From the NCBI GenBank assembly GCA_002070095.1, contig MWCR01000002.1:55824-119823 (forward strand): a stretch of 64,000 nt of DNA, in the 5' to 3' direction. This stretch comes from Parcubacteria group bacterium ADurb.Bin192. Lineage in GTDB: Bacteria; Patescibacteriota; Patescibacteriia; 2-12-FULL-60-25. Shown here piece after piece: positions 50,005 to 58,897 of this stretch. Made by a program: the position numbers and the translations under genes. Positions within the stretch are counted from its first letter, which is position 1. Every line of letters starts with the position of its first letter. The notes under the pieces are model-generated. The model made no database searches. It was not told the DNA's origin and worked only from the letters and a program-made list of their open reading frames with translations.

Positions 50005-53000
50005 TTATTTTGGTACATAGGCTCTCTCGAATTGCCTGATCAGACCTCTGCTTTCCAATGCTTGCTCGAGGCGGTCTTGCACTTCTTGATCTCGCCAATA
50101 TTTTTCTTTTTCTATGTCCACCGATTTTGCTTTTGATCCAAGCAGTCCGTACAGAAATTTAACCGCCCCCGATGTTTTATCATCGGTGAGTTTTCCGGCC
50201 GTGGTGTAAAACCTACCCAATGCGGTGTTGAGAAAGTGAAGCTTGTAAGCATTGGCGGTATAGCTTATTGATCCATTCTTATTTTTCTTTTCTCTAACTT
50301 CCAGCCAGTCTCGGAGTCCCGGTACTTTGTTTATAAACGGATAGACTCGATTAGATTCGGCTATCGGCTCGCCAGTGAACAGATTCTGTCCGGTGCCGAC
50401 TTCAATCGGATATTTGAGCAATGGAGACAATTCACCGACCATGCTGGCTACCGTTCTTTTTGCACTTCCTTTATAAAGCCTATTTATATCCTCGACCGGC
50501 AAACCGAATCCGTAGATGTATTGAGAAAAGCCGTCTTTTTCACCGAGTCGGACCGGCAATCCTTCTCGCATATAAGGCGGTAATGCCGAGAATTCCTCTT
50601 TGGCTTTTTCTTTATCTGATTGCAAATTCTGCAAACCTTTTCCGATAGCTGAATATTTACCTGGCTGTTTGACCATCTGTTCGAGTTGCAATGGAATATT
50701 GCCTCGAGTCCAGCGATAAAACGGCAATAATCTTTTCATTATGTTTTGCTCAAAAGGAGCAAGGGCTTCAGGTGCATAATCAAAATGGAATTGGAATACT
50801 GTTTTAGCGGCCTGTTCCGGCGTGTCACCTTTGATTAATCGGTCGACAAATAATGGCAATCGCAATCTGTTTTCCACGACTTCCATTGCTTTGGCAGGCG
50901 TTCCCATGAGTTTAGCCACCGGCCCCTTGGCAATGTCTTTTTCCACCTCTTTCATAACATCCAAGTATCCCGGCTGACCAACGACTCCCAGTTTGCTTGC
51001 CAGTTCTTTTATTTCGTCATACCCGAATTTAGTCCCAAGTTTTGTGGTTACAGTACCTTTTGACCCACGAGCTATTTGATCGGCTTGCAGATATCTCGCA
51101 GGATTAGTCACGCCGGCAATCCAATTGTTAAAAGTTCCTCCCATGAAGTTTCTCGTATGAAAGGCAGGAAACCATCCGGTGACAGATCCTTTCCAAAAAC
51201 CAAGAACCTTATCGTAAAGTTTCAAAAATCTTTTTGTCGCTTCCTCATTCGTTAAAGTCTTATAAGTATCATCGACATGCTTCACGATCTGTTCAGGCAA
51301 TAATGTGCCTTTCAATTGTGGCACCGAGCTTTCGATGTATTTGATGCCGTTCTCATATATCGGCTTAATCACTTCTTTGGTGGCCATTTTTCCTGTTATC
51401 GGATTCTTGATCTGTTTAGTTATCACTTCGGCTTGCTTGCCGAATTCTTTTCCGATATCAGTAAGGAAGTCATATGTGTTTACGGCTTTGATGTGTTCGG
51501 CTTTACGAGCGGCGAAAGCTTTGAACGCATCCTGTTCAAATAGTCTTACACCGTATCGTTTGCGGAAGTAGTTGTTTATTCCCTCGACCGTGTCGTCAAT
51601 CTGTCTTGTCTTTGCAAAAGGATTTTTAACCCGAAGCGGTTTGTTTATTTCAGAAGTGATGTTCATTCCACTTTTCTGTAAAAATTCACGACCCTCGGGA
51701 GTGAGATAATGTCTCAAGTAGTCAGGCAATTCGTAATCCAAGAGACCTCGCTGTTTTTCAGCGGTAGCAAATTTTTTATGTTCGCCCCGCATAAAGTCCA
51801 CAATGTCATCAACAGCTTTTCTGCTTCCGGGCTGACTTGCAGAATCACCGGTGATTTTTAAAGCACCGCTCCAATAATTTTTTGGTACGCTGACAATCTT
51901 TCCGGAATATAATCGGCTCTGATCTTTTCGTCCGGTATAAAGCATTGCATCAAGAAGTTCATCGCCCTGGCTTTCCGGCATGATGAAGTATTGTATTTTT
52001 CCTTTTTTGACTACGATCGGCGAGGCTAATCCGCCACGATTCTTGAATTTCATCGTGCCATCTTTCACTTTCACAAATATGTCTACATCATTCGGTTTAA
52101 GTTTTCCCTCAACGGACGAACCGAAAACTTTCATGTCTGTAATGTTGGCACGATCAACACCTTTGATATCGCCAAGGTCAACATCTTTCAACATGTGGCT
52201 GACTGACTCAAGACCTCTCGGTGCAAGCACTGGAGGAGTCGGAATATTTTCCAGTGTTCTGCCAATCTCAATTCCGGCTTTATCGCCGAGTTCCTTTCTT
52301 GCTGTTTTGCCGAGAGTGGAAACTTCGTCAACGGCTTTGCCAACCTCATATCTTGTCGCCTTGCTGAATTTAGAAAACTTATCAACATACTGTTCGCCAA
52401 TTCCTCCGGGCAAATCTTTTATCTCTTTGAAAGGCACGAACGCTTTGCCTGCCAAGTCTTTGGCATTCTGATAAAGCTTGCCGACCATCGGGGTTTTTTC
52501 TATGAGCTTATCCGCACCCTTAAACGGTGCAGTCACGACTGATCGTGGCAAGATCTCTTTACCGACAAATTTCAGACCTCCTTTGGCCAAGAATTTTTCA
52601 CCGCCTTCTTGCAAAACTTTTTCTGCAATCGCTTTTCGAGCCGCCCCTTCACCAAGTTCAGTAATGGATTTTTTCAAAAGGCTGGTACCCGTCTTATTCA
52701 GCACTACCGTTCCGGCTTTAGTGGCCAGTTTTGCTCCGCCACCGTATCCAAATGTGATATAGGTTGTCGGATCAAGAAGCACATCGGCGATAAATCCACC
52801 GACTTTACTTTTGATTCCAAGAGCTTCGGATGGCAAAACATGCTCTTTGATTCCTTGTTTTATCCCTTTACCGCTAATAAGTCCTCCCACAGCAAAAGCA
52901 CCAGTATTTAAGACATTGAGTATCTTTTGCAGGATGGACTCTTTCGGTTCAGTCTCGCTAATATCTACACCGTTTTGCAAAGCGAAATCACGCAATCCCG

Positions 53001-53190
53001 ATACTGTTGTTACATTTGGTTTGTCAGAAGTTTTAACAGAAGTTTCAATCGGTTTTACTTCATATTTTCCTTGCGAATTCTTTTCGTATTTAACTTGACT
53101 GGCAGAAGTTCCAACAGAAGTCACAGGTGCCGTTGAAACGGAATCGGTTTTGATGTATTTGCCAGTTTTTGGGTCTTTAATGTATGCCAT
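50005..53190 (-). CDS. Large virion (ejection) polyvalent protein with nucleotidyltransferase-like motif
   Basis: The 1061-residue protein is the largest phage product. It has a Ser/Thr-rich start, a hydrophobic Gly-rich stretch (about 95-145), and at 357-370 a GSSVEGKLKPNDVDIFV motif. This is the G-S-x(n)-D-x-D core of the nucleotidyltransferase fold, followed by a strand-helix pattern (IQYFIMPESQGDELLDAMLY). Near 780-850 is FQFHFDYAPEALAPFEQNIM and RLLPFYRWTRGNIPLQLEQM, resembling a large polyvalent-protein-associated domain of LPD38 type. Such proteins ride in the capsid and are injected with the DNA. The nucleotidyltransferase could act on host RNA, protein or nucleotides. No protease or lysozyme motif is seen. 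Confidence 0.7.
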   Translation of the reverse strand: MAYIKDPKTGKYIKTDSVSTAPVTSVGTSASQVKYEKNSQGKYEVKPIETSVKTSDKPNVTTVSGLRDFALQNGVDISETEPKESILQKILNVLNTGAFAVGGLISGKGIKQGIKEHVLPSEALGIKSKVGGFIADVLLDPTTYITFGYGGGAKLATKAGTVVLNKTGTSLLKKSITELGEGAARKAIAEKVLQEGGEKFLAKGGLKFVGKEILPRSVVTAPFKGADKLIEKTPMVGKLYQNAKDLAGKAFVPFKEIKDLPGGIGEQYVDKFSKFSKATRYEVGKAVDEVSTLGKTARKELGDKAGIEIGRTLENIPTPPVLAPRGLESVSHMLKDVDLGDIKGVDRANITDMKVFGSSVEGKLKPNDVDIFVKVKDGTMKFKNRGGLASPIVVKKGKIQYFIMPESQGDELLDAMLYTGRKDQSRLYSGKIVSVPKNYWSGALKITGDSASQPGSRKAVDDIVDFMRGEHKKFATAEKQRGLLDYELPDYLRHYLTPEGREFLQKSGMNITSEINKPLRVKNPFAKTRQIDDTVEGINNYFRKRYGVRLFEQDAFKAFAARKAEHIKAVNTYDFLTDIGKEFGKQAEVITKQIKNPITGKMATKEVIKPIYENGIKYIESSVPQLKGTLLPEQIVKHVDDTYKTLTNEEATKRFLKLYDKVLGFWKGSVTGWFPAFHTRNFMGGTFNNWIAGVTNPARYLQADQIARGSKGTVTTKLGTKFGYDEIKELASKLGVVGQPGYLDVMKEVEKDIAKGPVAKLMGTPAKAMEVVENRLRLPLFVDRLIKGDTPEQAAKTVFQFHFDYAPEALAPFEQNIMKRLLPFYRWTRGNIPLQLEQMVKQPGKYSAIGKGLQNLQSDKEKAKEEFSALPPYMREGLPVRLGEKDGFSQYIYGFGLPVEDINRLYKGSAKRTVASMVGELSPLLKYPIEVGTGQNLFTGEPIAESNRVYPFINKVPGLRDWLEVREKKNKNGSISYTANAYKLHFLNTALGRFYTTAGKLTDDKTSGAVKFLYGLLGSKAKSVDIEKEKYWRDQEVQDRLEQALESRGLIRQFERAYVPK

Positions 53191-53195
53191 AATTT

Positions 53196-54539
53196 TTAAT
53201 TACCACCACCAAAAAGTCCTTTGAAGAATCCTTTCGTCCCGCCCCACACATTTTTAGCGACTCCCGGTATTTGCTTAGTGAACACTTCTTTCAATCCCTC
53301 CCCGAATTGTTGTGCGGTGATCGGAGGGTTATTATTGATCATCGCAGGCGTACTGTTAGCCATTGTTGATCCGACTTCTGCTTCGGCTTTTATCTGATCT
53401 CTTTTGGCGATTACTTTAGCTCTGATGTTTTGCGGAACATTACTTACGGTGAAGTCCGGATTATTTAGAAGCTCTAAAGCATAAGCTTCGACATCATTGG
53501 AGTCAGTCGAACCACCGCTTGAGCCAGTTCCAGTTTTTCCTTTGGTTCCCACGACTTTTGTTCCGGCAATATCAAGCACAGTTCCGGCAGGAGTCTCATT
53601 GGCTATTTGGGCAAGCTTCATCGCTCGATCAATCACATCTTGAGCATCTTTCTTTTCTTGCTCTTTTCCATATTTAGCGGAGTCAATAAGATTGGCGACA
53701 TCTTTTTCTGAAGCTCCAAACACTTGGCTTAAAATATCACCAAGAACGCTGTATTGATCTTTTTGGAATCCAAGAGTTTTTTCTGCCAAAGTGAGAGGCA
53801 GAGTCGAATCCTCATACTGCATTCCAGCGTATTCTTTCGCTGAAGTTTCGGCGGTTCCTATTTGAGTCGCTAGTCTGTTTCTTTCATTGAGTAATTTTCT
53901 GTATTCATCTATAAGCGGTTGTTTTTCAGATGCGACCAGTCTTTGGGTTTGGCTTTCAGTTACAAGACCACCGCTTGAAGTGATTCGATCACGAATATCT
54001 TTTTCCGAGCTGTTGATGGATTCCTCCATAGTGGCCAATCTGGCATCCAAACTCTGCAAATTTTTTTCCATCGTATCGATACCTTTTTTAGTTCTCTCTT
54101 GCTGGTAGATATCCGATTTCTTAGGCAGGTTTTGTAGGGTTTCAAGGTATTTTGTCTGATTATCCTGCATACTTTTTAAGGCGGTATCAAGGCCTAATTC
54201 GGACCGGTATTGTTTAAGCAAAGAGGTGTTGGAAGGCACTTCAGTTCCATACATCGTGGTCTTTTCCGGAACACCGCTCACCCCTGAGCTCGAATTTTGG
54301 GCAACGGGGGTCGTTACGGTCTTAGAAGGTGTCACGGTGGGACTTGGACTCGGAACGCTCGCCTTAGGGGCAACAACGGGTGAAGTCGGTGATCCGGGCA
54401 AAGTTAAGGCAGAACCGGCGTATATCAGGTTCGGATTCTTGATTGACGGATTGGCTTTCAGGAGATCGTTGACGGTGGTGCCGTATTGTTTGGCGATTCC
54501 CGAAAGGGTCTGACCTTTTTGTATTGTTATTTGTGACAT
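53196..54539 (-). CDS. LysM-domain phage structural protein
   Basis: The 447-residue protein begins with one LysM domain ([20 protein letters not shown] to [12 protein letters not shown], about 4-50), which binds glycan chains. A Pro/Ser/Thr linker (about 52-95) and a long coiled coil (about 105-240, [20 protein letters not shown] and others) follow. It then continues in helical sequence to a Gly-rich C-terminus ([12 protein letters not shown]). There is no signal peptide, as usual for virion proteins. It may be a peptidoglycan-contacting tail or internal component. It is followed by the polyvalent protein after five bases. Confidence 0.7.
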   Translation of the reverse strand: MSQITIQKGQTLSGIAKQYGTTVNDLLKANPSIKNPNLIYAGSALTLPGSPTSPVVAPKASVPSPSPTVTPSKTVTTPVAQNSSSGVSGVPEKTTMYGTEVPSNTSLLKQYRSELGLDTALKSMQDNQTKYLETLQNLPKKSDIYQQERTKKGIDTMEKNLQSLDARLATMEESINSSEKDIRDRITSSGGLVTESQTQRLVASEKQPLIDEYRKLLNERNRLATQIGTAETSAKEYAGMQYEDSTLPLTLAEKTLGFQKDQYSVLGDILSQVFGASEKDVANLIDSAKYGKEQEKKDAQDVIDRAMKLAQIANETPAGTVLDIAGTKVVGTKGKTGTGSSGGSTDSNDVEAYALELLNNPDFTVSNVPQNIRAKVIAKRDQIKAEAEVGSTMANSTPAMINNNPPITAQQFGEGLKEVFTKQIPGVAKNVWGGTKGFFKGLFGGGN

Positions 54540-54543
54540 ATGT

Positions 54544-54750
54544 TTAAGTGAGAGTTACATACCTCCAGTTGCCGTTGAAAAAAATATAAAAACGGCGCGT
54601 GCCCCCATTCTCATAAAGAGCAAAGCTGATCGGAGTTCTCGGCGTGTCTGATGGCGGTGAATTTAACACCGGAATATCTCTCAATAAATTGAGAATTGAA
54701 CCGAGATTCGGATCAAACGGCTGATCTTTATTTTGGGGAGTGTTGTTCAT
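54544..54750 (-). CDS. Small phage protein, unknown
   Basis: The 68-residue protein reads [40 protein letters not shown] and ends [17 protein letters not shown]. The aromatic, beta-like ending is common in short phage tail-associated proteins. It overlaps the preceding coiled-coil gene by four bases. No domain is recognised. Confidence 0.55.
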   Translation of the reverse strand: MNNTPQNKDQPFDPNLGSILNLLRDIPVLNSPPSDTPRTPISFALYENGGTRRFYIFFNGNWRYVTLT

Positions 54751-54944
54751 GTTTGTGGAAGTTTATCGTACTCGACCAAGACCTCATTTATTTGGTCGAG
54801 TTGTTTTTGCATTGTGGCGATTTGTTTTTCCAGCTCTTCTTTTTGTCCTTTAAGAGCCGGAATATTGATCGTGGAGACATTCTCTCGAATGTCCGTCTTT
54901 TTGACATTATCCTGATCTATTTTTTCTAAAGTAAATTTGCCCAT
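54747..54944 (-). CDS. Small coiled-coil phage protein
   Basis: The 65-residue protein has a hydrophilic start and one coiled coil (PALKGQKEELEKQIATMQKQ and LDQINEVLVEYDKL). It is translationally linked to the next gene by a four-base overlap and starts four bases before the end of the spacer to the 54949 gene. Function unknown; a chaperone or trimerisation role is possible. Confidence 0.55.
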   Translation of the reverse strand: MGKFTLEKIDQDNVKKTDIRENVSTINIPALKGQKEELEKQIATMQKQLDQINEVLVEYDKLPQT

Positions 54945-54948
54945 ATCT

Positions 54949-56637
54949 TTATTTGATTATTCTGTCCGGCACATAAACTGCCGACACATCTTTTAATCCC
55001 ATATCCCATTCGCCACCGTATCCGGAGTTACTCCAGACTTCGACTTTGAATTGGATTTTTTTCGACCTCGCATTGAACCGAAGCATCTTATTAACCTTGC
55101 CTTGATTCTCGTTTCCTTTAATCGTTGCCAATCTTTTGAATGGAGTGATCGCTACATAATCTCCAGCTTGCAGATATCCTTGCGAACCGCCGACATAGTA
55201 CAAAGTCTCATCGAGATAGAATGTTTTAGTGGCAGTATCAATGCTTTTTATATGGCGTATCTGTCCGGCAGACGGACCGGCAAGAACAATCACTTCATCG
55301 CCGACTTCAATTGAACCGACAGAAGATAAGGTGAAATAATCATTACTACCACCGGTCACATATTTTGCTTGATCTCTTATCGATTGTTCAGTGATATTGT
55401 ATTTCACTTCGAATCTCGCAAAACTGCTGTTCGGCATCGGCTTGAAAAAGTTTAAGATGATCTGTTTCCAGCGTTTGCGAAGATACGGTTCGTTGTCTAT
55501 AAGCGGACTGATCCAATAAGCACCGAAGTCATACGGGCGGAAAGTTCCGGTTTCGTGATTCACATCGATTATGGATTTATTGCCGTCGCCATACATTACT
55601 CGGATCGTGTTATTGTCCACATAAAGTCCGTACATAACCGAGACTCCCGGAGTCACATGATTAACTGCACCGCTTGATACTCGATGTTTGAAATAAAGAG
55701 AATTGGTTGCAGGGTTATAGCACCAAATTCCGCAGTATTGATTTCGGCGACTTACATCGTAAGTGTTCGATCCTTTAGCGATTAGTATCGTACCTTGATA
55801 AACTCTCATGCATCCGGCTTTAAGCGAGATATAATCCTCATGATTCATTTCCGGGAAACGGTTCAGCTTCTCAATTCCAGAACCGTTGAATCGGCAGATC
55901 CAACCGTCCCTTGTCAGGAAGTACAGAACATTCTTGTCGACCACGCCGGCAAGACTTTGGGTTTGGGTTAATTGCAAGACACGGTTGTAAGTTTGCGAAT
56001 AACCGTCCCAGAAAAACAAAGCCGAACCGAATGTCGGGTGATGAGCGGAGATAACCAAATAATCGGTAAGCGGTGCGAGCCAGGTAATCACATAACCGGT
56101 CGGCAATATAAGCTTGTTTGGATTCCATACGCTAGCTCCGGTATCCCATGTAGCCAAATAATTTTTGTTGCCAAAGCAGATAAATTTCAAAAACTTCGTA
56201 ATCGGCACATCATCAAAGGCGGTATTCACATTGAACGACTGCCAGTTATCCACCCAGTTTGTTTTGTCGAATCGTCCGACCCATGTGCTTCCGGCGTAGT
56301 ACATATAGTCGTCATCGGCATACAGTCCGCTTCCTCCCCAGATATTCACACTGTCATGCACTTCGACCCAGCTGGAATAATCATTTTGGAAAATTTTTCC
56401 ATCATCGTGATTGACGCAGTAGTATCGATAGTTGAAATAGCACATGTATGTCGGCTCATCGAGAGTCGGCACACTGACACTATCGGCTTCCTTAAAAAAC
56501 TTATTGGCCACCTTCAAAAAAGGCGGATACTGGTCAAATTCCAGTCCATTAGAAAACCAAAAGTGACCCTCGGCATTGAGGTTTGATATTCCTTTGTGGA
56601 ATTGCGAAGTCTTCCAAATTTTTTTAGGTAAAGCCAT
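54949..56637 (-). CDS. Phage structural protein, beta-propeller-like
   Basis: The ATG at 56637 (five bases after the upstream stop) gives 562 residues starting MALPKKIWKTSQFHKGISNL; the frame is open earlier but would overlap the upstream gene. The first 400 residues contain repeated aromatic strand blocks (YMCYFNYRYYCVNHDDGKIF, YADDDYMYYAGSTWVGRFD, VLYFLTRDGWICRFNGSGIE), consistent with a beta-propeller. The last part (YVTGGSNDYFTLSSVGSIEV, GDYVAITPFKRLATI) is beta-rich. This resembles tail-nozzle or head-tail stopper proteins with propellers in podoviruses, but the family is not certain. Confidence 0.6.
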   Translation of the reverse strand: MALPKKIWKTSQFHKGISNLNAEGHFWFSNGLEFDQYPPFLKVANKFFKEADSVSVPTLDEPTYMCYFNYRYYCVNHDDGKIFQNDYSSWVEVHDSVNIWGGSGLYADDDYMYYAGSTWVGRFDKTNWVDNWQSFNVNTAFDDVPITKFLKFICFGNKNYLATWDTGASVWNPNKLILPTGYVITWLAPLTDYLVISAHHPTFGSALFFWDGYSQTYNRVLQLTQTQSLAGVVDKNVLYFLTRDGWICRFNGSGIEKLNRFPEMNHEDYISLKAGCMRVYQGTILIAKGSNTYDVSRRNQYCGIWCYNPATNSLYFKHRVSSGAVNHVTPGVSVMYGLYVDNNTIRVMYGDGNKSIIDVNHETGTFRPYDFGAYWISPLIDNEPYLRKRWKQIILNFFKPMPNSSFARFEVKYNITEQSIRDQAKYVTGGSNDYFTLSSVGSIEVGDEVIVLAGPSAGQIRHIKSIDTATKTFYLDETLYYVGGSQGYLQAGDYVAITPFKRLATIKGNENQGKVNKMLRFNARSKKIQFKVEVWSNSGYGGEWDMGLKDVSAVYVPDRIIK

Positions 56638-56641
56638 AGTT

Positions 56642-57274
56642 TTATACAAGACTACTTCTCGGAATTTCGGCCTGATCCGATGCCGAAGCCATTCGGGCAA
56701 GTTCCTGATCACGCCATTTGCCAAGCATTATCTTTTCAAAATTATTTTCCGCTTGCTGTTCCAGTTCGGTGTCGCCCTGTTGGTTGTAGTACATTTTCTT
56801 GCCCCATTCGACATAGGCTTGGTGATAGAGCTTTTCGACCTCCGGCTCGTCATTGTCGGATGCGAAGTCATCGCAAATCCTGACAAAAACCAGCTTCATG
56901 CTTAGTCCGTCAGCTGTCGGCGTGGCAATTGGATAAAAATAACCGCCCAGCAAATACACCGCATGACCGTCCCATTTATCCCGATCTCGAAAGTCCACGA
57001 GCTTATAAGGCTCTTTGTCAGAACCTATTTTTAATTCCACAAAAGCTCGATAGTTTTCCGGAGTCGGATATTTTTCTTGATTGGCCACCGTTGTGTACGG
57101 CTGTTCGGTTTTTAGATAGTCCCAGTAATCAAACGATTGGTTTCGGTCATTTATCGGCCTCCAGCTTTGCACTTTTTCATCGGCTCTTTGTATCCAAGTG
57201 TTCAGCAAAGACGAGTCGATCGTTTGATCGTCCACTTCGTTTTTAATTGCAGTTTTAATTTCACCTCTGGTCAT
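56642..57274 (-). CDS. Phage adaptor/head-completion-like protein
   Basis: The 210-residue protein is helical at the start (MTRGEIKTAIKNEVDDQTID and LLNTWIQRADEKVQS), with an aromatic middle (FDYWDYLKTEQPYTTVANQE) and a helical end (EQQAENNFEKIMLGKWRDQE). Short helical proteins of this kind between capsid and tail genes often form the adaptor ring under the portal. Position and size support that; sequence motifs do not prove it. Start context is AAAACCTATG. Confidence 0.55.
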   Translation of the reverse strand: MTRGEIKTAIKNEVDDQTIDSSLLNTWIQRADEKVQSWRPINDRNQSFDYWDYLKTEQPYTTVANQEKYPTPENYRAFVELKIGSDKEPYKLVDFRDRDKWDGHAVYLLGGYFYPIATPTADGLSMKLVFVRICDDFASDNDEPEVEKLYHQAYVEWGKKMYYNQQGDTELEQQAENNFEKIMLGKWRDQELARMASASDQAEIPRSSLV

Positions 57275-57279
57275 AGGTT

Positions 57280-57594
57280 TTAAATGTCATCACGAATGAT
57301 GATTGATAATTGTTTATAGCCAGTCTGTATTTTGCCGTCGGGAAAAGTGACCTCGACCTCTCCCAAGTAAGTCGCAACCGTGTTGGTGTCTGAACCAGAC
57401 CAGTTATATCGGCACTTGCCTTTGGTGGCATCGGTAATCACGCAGGAACTTCCATTGATCTTTACTGATCCGGTGGTCGCATCCTTCATGTAGAATTTGA
57501 CCGTGCAACCAGTGAGATCAACCGGTGAGCCGTCTTGTGTCAGGCTGAATTCCAATGGCGGTCTGGTATCGTTTTGTACTATTTTTATGCTCAT
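57280..57594 (-). CDS. BppU-like N-terminal domain protein
   Basis: The 104-residue protein matches the BppU N-terminal domain pattern: IVQNDTRPPLEFSLTQDGSP, DLTGCTVKFYMKDATTG and WSGSDTNTVATYLGEVEVTF. This beta-sandwich links baseplate or fibre proteins to the virion. Here it is a stand-alone domain, and its start overlaps the end of the repeat protein at 57591 (ATGA). It may be the adapter that anchors the repeat fibre or the tail spike. Confidence 0.75.
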   Translation of the reverse strand: MSIKIVQNDTRPPLEFSLTQDGSPVDLTGCTVKFYMKDATTGSVKINGSSCVITDATKGKCRYNWSGSDTNTVATYLGEVEVTFPDGKIQTGYKQLSIIIRDDI

Positions 57595-58892
57595 AGTTTT
57601 ATGTCTTTCTTATTGCTCGGCAGATTGATGTCGTTCTTTGAAGTCTGCATCTGTTGATCCTGCCGTGCAGTTTTGACCTCGATGTTTGATTTGGTGGTGG
57701 TAAGACTAAGAGTTTCTTTTGCTGAAAGCATCAGGACCGACAGTTTGGCTGATAAAAATTCAACAGCAATTTTTACTCCCTCGATAACTTTCCAAATACG
57801 GAAACGGTATGACCAAGCTTTGGCTATCAACCCTCGAATATCGAGAACATACGACCATTGTTTTCCGATTCCGATCAGGACATCGAATAAGTATGTCCAC
57901 GCCTTAGCAATTTTACTTAAAACATCCAGCACATAAGTTTCGGTTTTGGCTATCATGCTTCTGATGTCCCACGCATAGCTTTCAATCTTGGCAATGAGCG
58001 TTCTGATATCCAGTTTGTAGACAGTTATTCGTCCGGCTAAATTCTTGATATCAAATAAATATCTGGTGAGTTTGTTTGCCAAACTTCGGATGTCGAGGAT
58101 GTAATTCGATTGTCTTACTGCGAGAAGCAAGATATCCAACGCATAGCCGACAGTCTTTTCAATCTTGTTGAGAATGTCGAGGATGTATCTTTGGGTTTTA
58201 GCAACGATGCTTCTTATGTCCAATCTATAAGTCCAATATTTTGCGATTAACCCTCTGATGTCGTGCAGATAATTTGTTATCCTTTCGGCAAGGTTTCTGA
58301 TATCAAACTTGTAGTTTTGAATTCTCGCCACCACACCGCCGATGTCTATCAGATATGATTGAAGTTTGGTCGCAAGATTTCTCAGGTCGAATGCGTAGAT
58401 GGTTTGCTTGATTGCCGAAAGAAACGAGTCAAATTTATATGTCAGTGTTTTGCCGAGAGTTATCAGGATGTCTATCAAGTAACTTGTTTGTTTTACGGCT
58501 ATCTGTCTGATGTCCAGCTTATAGATCGCTCCCATTAACGCACCGCCGATTACATCCCACACATACGAGACTGTTTTAGTTATCAGATTCCGAATATCCA
58601 ATGCGTAAGTTATGGCTTTTATGACCAAATTCTTAATGTCCAGCACATACGAGATGGCTTTAGCAATTACCGCATAAACATCCAGCACATAAGTTTCAGT
58701 TTTCTCTATAAGGTTTAGAATATCCGCTTTGTAAGTTGTCAGATTAAAAACCGAGATAAATTGATCGTAGAAATAAGTGATCGGCCGGGCTATTAATCCA
58801 AGAACATCCATCGCATAATTCATCACTTTGGCGATTGGTTTGGTCGCCGTGCTGTTTAGCTGTGCCGTGTTGAATTGATAAGCGTTGAACAT
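57591..58892 (-). CDS. Phage protein made of about 24 tandem 14-residue repeats
   Basis: The 433-residue protein has a short start (MFNAYQFNTAQLNSTATKPI) resembling phage fibre starts. It then has an uninterrupted run of 24 units of exactly 14 residues (about 27-362). The consensus is Y-x-[LF]-D-[IV]-x-x-[LI]-x-x-K-x-x-[ST], for example YVLDIRGLIAKAWS. Tyrosine at position 1 and aspartate at 4 are nearly invariant. Hydrophobic residues at 1, 5, 8 and often 12 follow the 4-3 spacing of a coiled coil, two heptads per unit. A helical stalk about 50 nm long is a plausible shape. The last 70 residues are Ser/Thr/Lys-rich. Function unknown; fibre stalk or internal spacer are guesses. Confidence 0.75.
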   Translation of the reverse strand: MFNAYQFNTAQLNSTATKPIAKVMNYAMDVLGLIARPITYFYDQFISVFNLTTYKADILNLIEKTETYVLDVYAVIAKAISYVLDIKNLVIKAITYALDIRNLITKTVSYVWDVIGGALMGAIYKLDIRQIAVKQTSYLIDILITLGKTLTYKFDSFLSAIKQTIYAFDLRNLATKLQSYLIDIGGVVARIQNYKFDIRNLAERITNYLHDIRGLIAKYWTYRLDIRSIVAKTQRYILDILNKIEKTVGYALDILLLAVRQSNYILDIRSLANKLTRYLFDIKNLAGRITVYKLDIRTLIAKIESYAWDIRSMIAKTETYVLDVLSKIAKAWTYLFDVLIGIGKQWSYVLDIRGLIAKAWSYRFRIWKVIEGVKIAVEFLSAKLSVLMLSAKETLSLTTTKSNIEVKTARQDQQMQTSKNDINLPSNKKDIKL

Positions 58893-58897
58893 AATTT

